Below are positions 62,222-64,000 of a DNA stretch of 64,000 nt, one piece after another. The notes beneath the pieces were generated by a model, which saw only the letters and a program-made list of their open reading frames with translations, was not told the origin of the DNA and did no database searches. The stretch comes from Nephrocerus scutellatus (Eukaryota > Arthropoda > Insecta > Diptera > Pipunculidae), in contig OX352765.1 of the NCBI GenBank assembly GCA_947095585.1, positions 64,481,425 through 64,545,424 on the forward strand. The letters run 5' to 3'. The position numbers and the translations under genes were made by a program. Numbering within the stretch: position 1 is the first letter of the stretch; each line of letters starts with the position of its first letter.

Positions 62222-63721
62222 CTAAAGTTGCTCTAGGTTTCTAAATGGCAGCTTGACGACGAAACGACCACTGGAGTTTCTAATTGTTGTTTGTTCGTAG
62301 TGGTCTTCACAAGGATCCCTAGATGTAAATGATTCGACCTCCCCAACTTCTTCAACTTCCCAAAATTTCCTTAACAGTTGATAAACATCATCCTGGGTCG
62401 TTTGAAATATTGGGTTGACTTGAACTGGTTGGTCCGCAGGTTCCTTTTCCTTGTCTGTTGATTGATCAGTCCATTTTCCTGCTACTAACCATCCTAACTT
62501 TGATGACTGTAGTATGGGGAATTTATCGATTTTTAATTGTTTTGGATTCAATATCTCAAAGAAGACGTCAGCTCCAAGAAGTAAGTCAACCTTGTTAGGT
62601 TTAAAATATTGTGGATCTGCTAGCTCGACTTCAGTGAATTGCTCGTTGAGCGTGATTGGCCTCGTAGGTAATGAATTGGTGATGTTATCAATGATATGGG
62701 CTGTAACATTGAGCTTGTAGAGCTTGTCAATGTGTGAGCATATTGTCATATCAATTTTCCCCCTTGTTCTTCCAGCTGACGTAGATGCTAGTCCGTATAT
62801 TGAAATGGAAGTGTGGCTTCGCTTTAGGTCTAGGCGTTGTGCGCAGGATTCGGTCACAAAGGAAGTTTGAGAGCCTGAATCGAGTAGCGCTCGAAGTAGT
62901 TGAAATTCACCGTCACGTGTTTTTACATACACAGTAGCGGTTGGTAGTATCGTGGAAGGCGATGAATAGAGGGAGGTTACGGCTTGTTTGTTTGATTTTG
63001 TAGTGAAGGTCTGTGTTGGTTCAGTTGAATTCGTTTTCCAAAATGAATGGAAAGCTGTTGAGGCATGATTGGATTCTGCTTGCTGTTCGGTTTGTGTGGG
63101 ATGTAACAAAGAGTGGTGACGTTTGTTACAAATTAAGCATGATAGTTTGGAAAAACATTTCACGGTTGAATGATTCTTGTTTAAACAGTTATGACACAGT
63201 CCACTTTCCTGTGCAATTTGCGCTCTTGTATTTGAAGTCATATTCTTAAACACTGGACACCTATACACGGGATGCAGCTGTCCACAGACTATGCATTCAT
63301 AGGTAGAATTCGAATTAGATGTGACAAATGATTTAGTAATAGGTTTAGTGCAATATCTCTTTCCTGTTATACCGCAGATTTCTAAAGCATCGCATCTTTT
63401 GTTTAAAAATTGTAGTACATTTCCGACAGTGGGAAAGTCCTTCCCGACTGATTCATTCGCCCATAATTGTTTTGTCTCAGCATCTATTTTATTTAAAAGA
63501 ATATATATAATCCACGGGTCACGTGTTTCAGCATCTGGTCCCAATGCTCGAAGACCACGCAATATTTCATCGGAATTTTCAGTAATTTGACGTAGTTCTT
63601 TACAGTTGACCAGAGAACATACAAATAATGTACTTAGGTAAGTATATGATTGCTTATATCCCAATGATATATGCGTATATAACACGAAAACCCAAAGATA
63701 GTAAGAATTATCAATTATCAT
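62222..63721 (-). CDS. gag-pol: BEL/Pao gag C-terminus and protease, 499-codon frame
   Basis: The genuine element starts near 63612 (LVNCKELRQITENSDEILRG); the first about 35 codons are translated satellite. Gag matrix/capsid end LGKDFPTVGNVLQFLNKRCD-like region, then two knuckles: CIVCGQLHPVYRC and CHNCLNKNHSTVKC, with CLICNKRHHSLLH. The protease has LLDSGSQTSFVTESCAQRL (DSG active site) and LLLGADVFFEIL. The Met at 63721 is not real. Confidence 0.87.
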   Translation of the reverse strand: MIIDNSYYLWVFVLYTHISLGYKQSYTYLSTLFVCSLVNCKELRQITENSDEILRGLRALGPDAETRDPWIIYILLNKIDAETKQLWANESVGKDFPTVGNVLQFLNKRCDALEICGITGKRYCTKPITKSFVTSNSNSTYECIVCGQLHPVYRCPVFKNMTSNTRAQIAQESGLCHNCLNKNHSTVKCFSKLSCLICNKRHHSLLHPTQTEQQAESNHASTAFHSFWKTNSTEPTQTFTTKSNKQAVTSLYSSPSTILPTATVYVKTRDGEFQLLRALLDSGSQTSFVTESCAQRLDLKRSHTSISIYGLASTSAGRTRGKIDMTICSHIDKLYKLNVTAHIIDNITNSLPTRPITLNEQFTEVELADPQYFKPNKVDLLLGADVFFEILNPKQLKIDKFPILQSSKLGWLVAGKWTDQSTDKEKEPADQPVQVNPIFQTTQDDVYQLLRKFWEVEEVGEVESFTSRDPCEDHYEQTTIRNSSGRFVVKLPFRNLEQL

Positions 63722-64000
63722 TATAACTGTGATATAAGGGTATTTAATACGAAGATTAATGGTAAGTTAAGAAGTATAAATCTAAATTATAATTCTTTCA
63801 GGTTGCATATAATGTACTTAGGTAAGTATATGATTGCTTATATCCCAATGATATATGCGTATATAACACGAAAACCCAAAGAAAGTAAGAATTATCAATT
63901 ATAATTATAACTGTGATATAAGGGTATTTAATACGAAAATTAATGGTAAGTTAAGAAGTATAAATCTAAATTATAATTCTTTCAGGTTGCATATAATGTA
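63613..64000. repeat. AT-rich 184-bp satellite, right block
   Basis: GATTGCTTATATCC at 63648 and 63832, spacing 184, same unit as 58406-58866 with one-to-few differences per unit. Continues to the window edge. It abuts the truncated 5' end of the BEL element. Confidence 0.9.

Larger units (their letters stand above)
58867..63612 (-). mobile_element. BEL/Pao retrotransposon, 5'-truncated, embedded in satellite
   Basis: Minus strand: gag end and protease (63612-62222), RT (62235-61340), RNase H and integrase (61360-59044), then about 175 bp of 3' sequence containing the purine run AAAAGGGTGGAAA (about 58905). 5' gag and 5' LTR are missing, and the 3' LTR is at most a stub. Only two frameshifts separate the three long frames, so it is one of the best-preserved elements in the window. 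Confidence 0.88.

Overview
The window looks like repeat-dense, AT-rich, probably heterochromatic DNA from an insect, most likely a higher (schizophoran) fly. This is inferred from the repeat families: 17.6/297/ZAM-type errantiviruses with serine-tRNA primer sites, a CsRn1-type and a mag-type Gypsy element, BEL/Pao, Jockey, CR1-like, LOA-like, R1 and RTE LINEs, a mariner-type MITE and several minisatellites. I found no convincing host gene, tRNA, rRNA or CRISPR array. Nearly every long open frame belongs to a broken transposable element.

Layout. 1-3599: a LINE scrap, nested inverted repeats, a 108-bp minisatellite and a GGCTCACGTC-type repeat. 3600-6658: an internally deleted CsRn1-clade Gypsy element (minus strand, two LTRs). 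6659-7910: an errantiviral gag-protease scrap. 7998-13664: an errantivirus (minus strand) with two LTRs, a CGCG target duplication and a tRNA-Ser primer site, inserted about 30 bp from a hammerhead-ribozyme motif. 12929-28875 and 33462-33908: three tandem copies (A, B, C) of a composite of about 5.5 kb. Each holds an errantivirus leader plus LTR, the hammerhead, a Gypsy RNase H/integrase fragment interrupted by a LINE tail, two more LINE fragments and the start of a Jockey element. 28876-33459: a second errantivirus inserted in copy C. 33462-37925: the rest of copy C's Jockey element, continuing past the duplication breakpoint.

37926-43790: a CR1-like LINE, an RTE LINE, a mag-clade Gypsy element and a Jockey endonuclease scrap. 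43814-51494: a third errantivirus whose gag-protease part is replaced by a 2.7-kb block of minisatellite, TA repeats and a mariner-type MITE. 51495-57780: Jockey and R1 pieces, an unnamed repeat family and a degenerate Gypsy element. 57780-64000: a 184-bp AT-rich satellite containing a 5'-truncated but fairly intact BEL/Pao element.

Two observations stand out. A complete type-I hammerhead ribozyme motif occurs three times, at 13698, 19227 and 24761. Copy B is a clean chimera of copies C (left) and A (right), with the switch confined to about 95 bp, as expected from unequal crossing-over between two older copies. Three unrelated LTR elements have also lost the reverse-transcriptase catalytic core while keeping flanking domains. 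Nothing here works as a host pathway; the ordering records insertion, deletion, tandem duplication and exchange.
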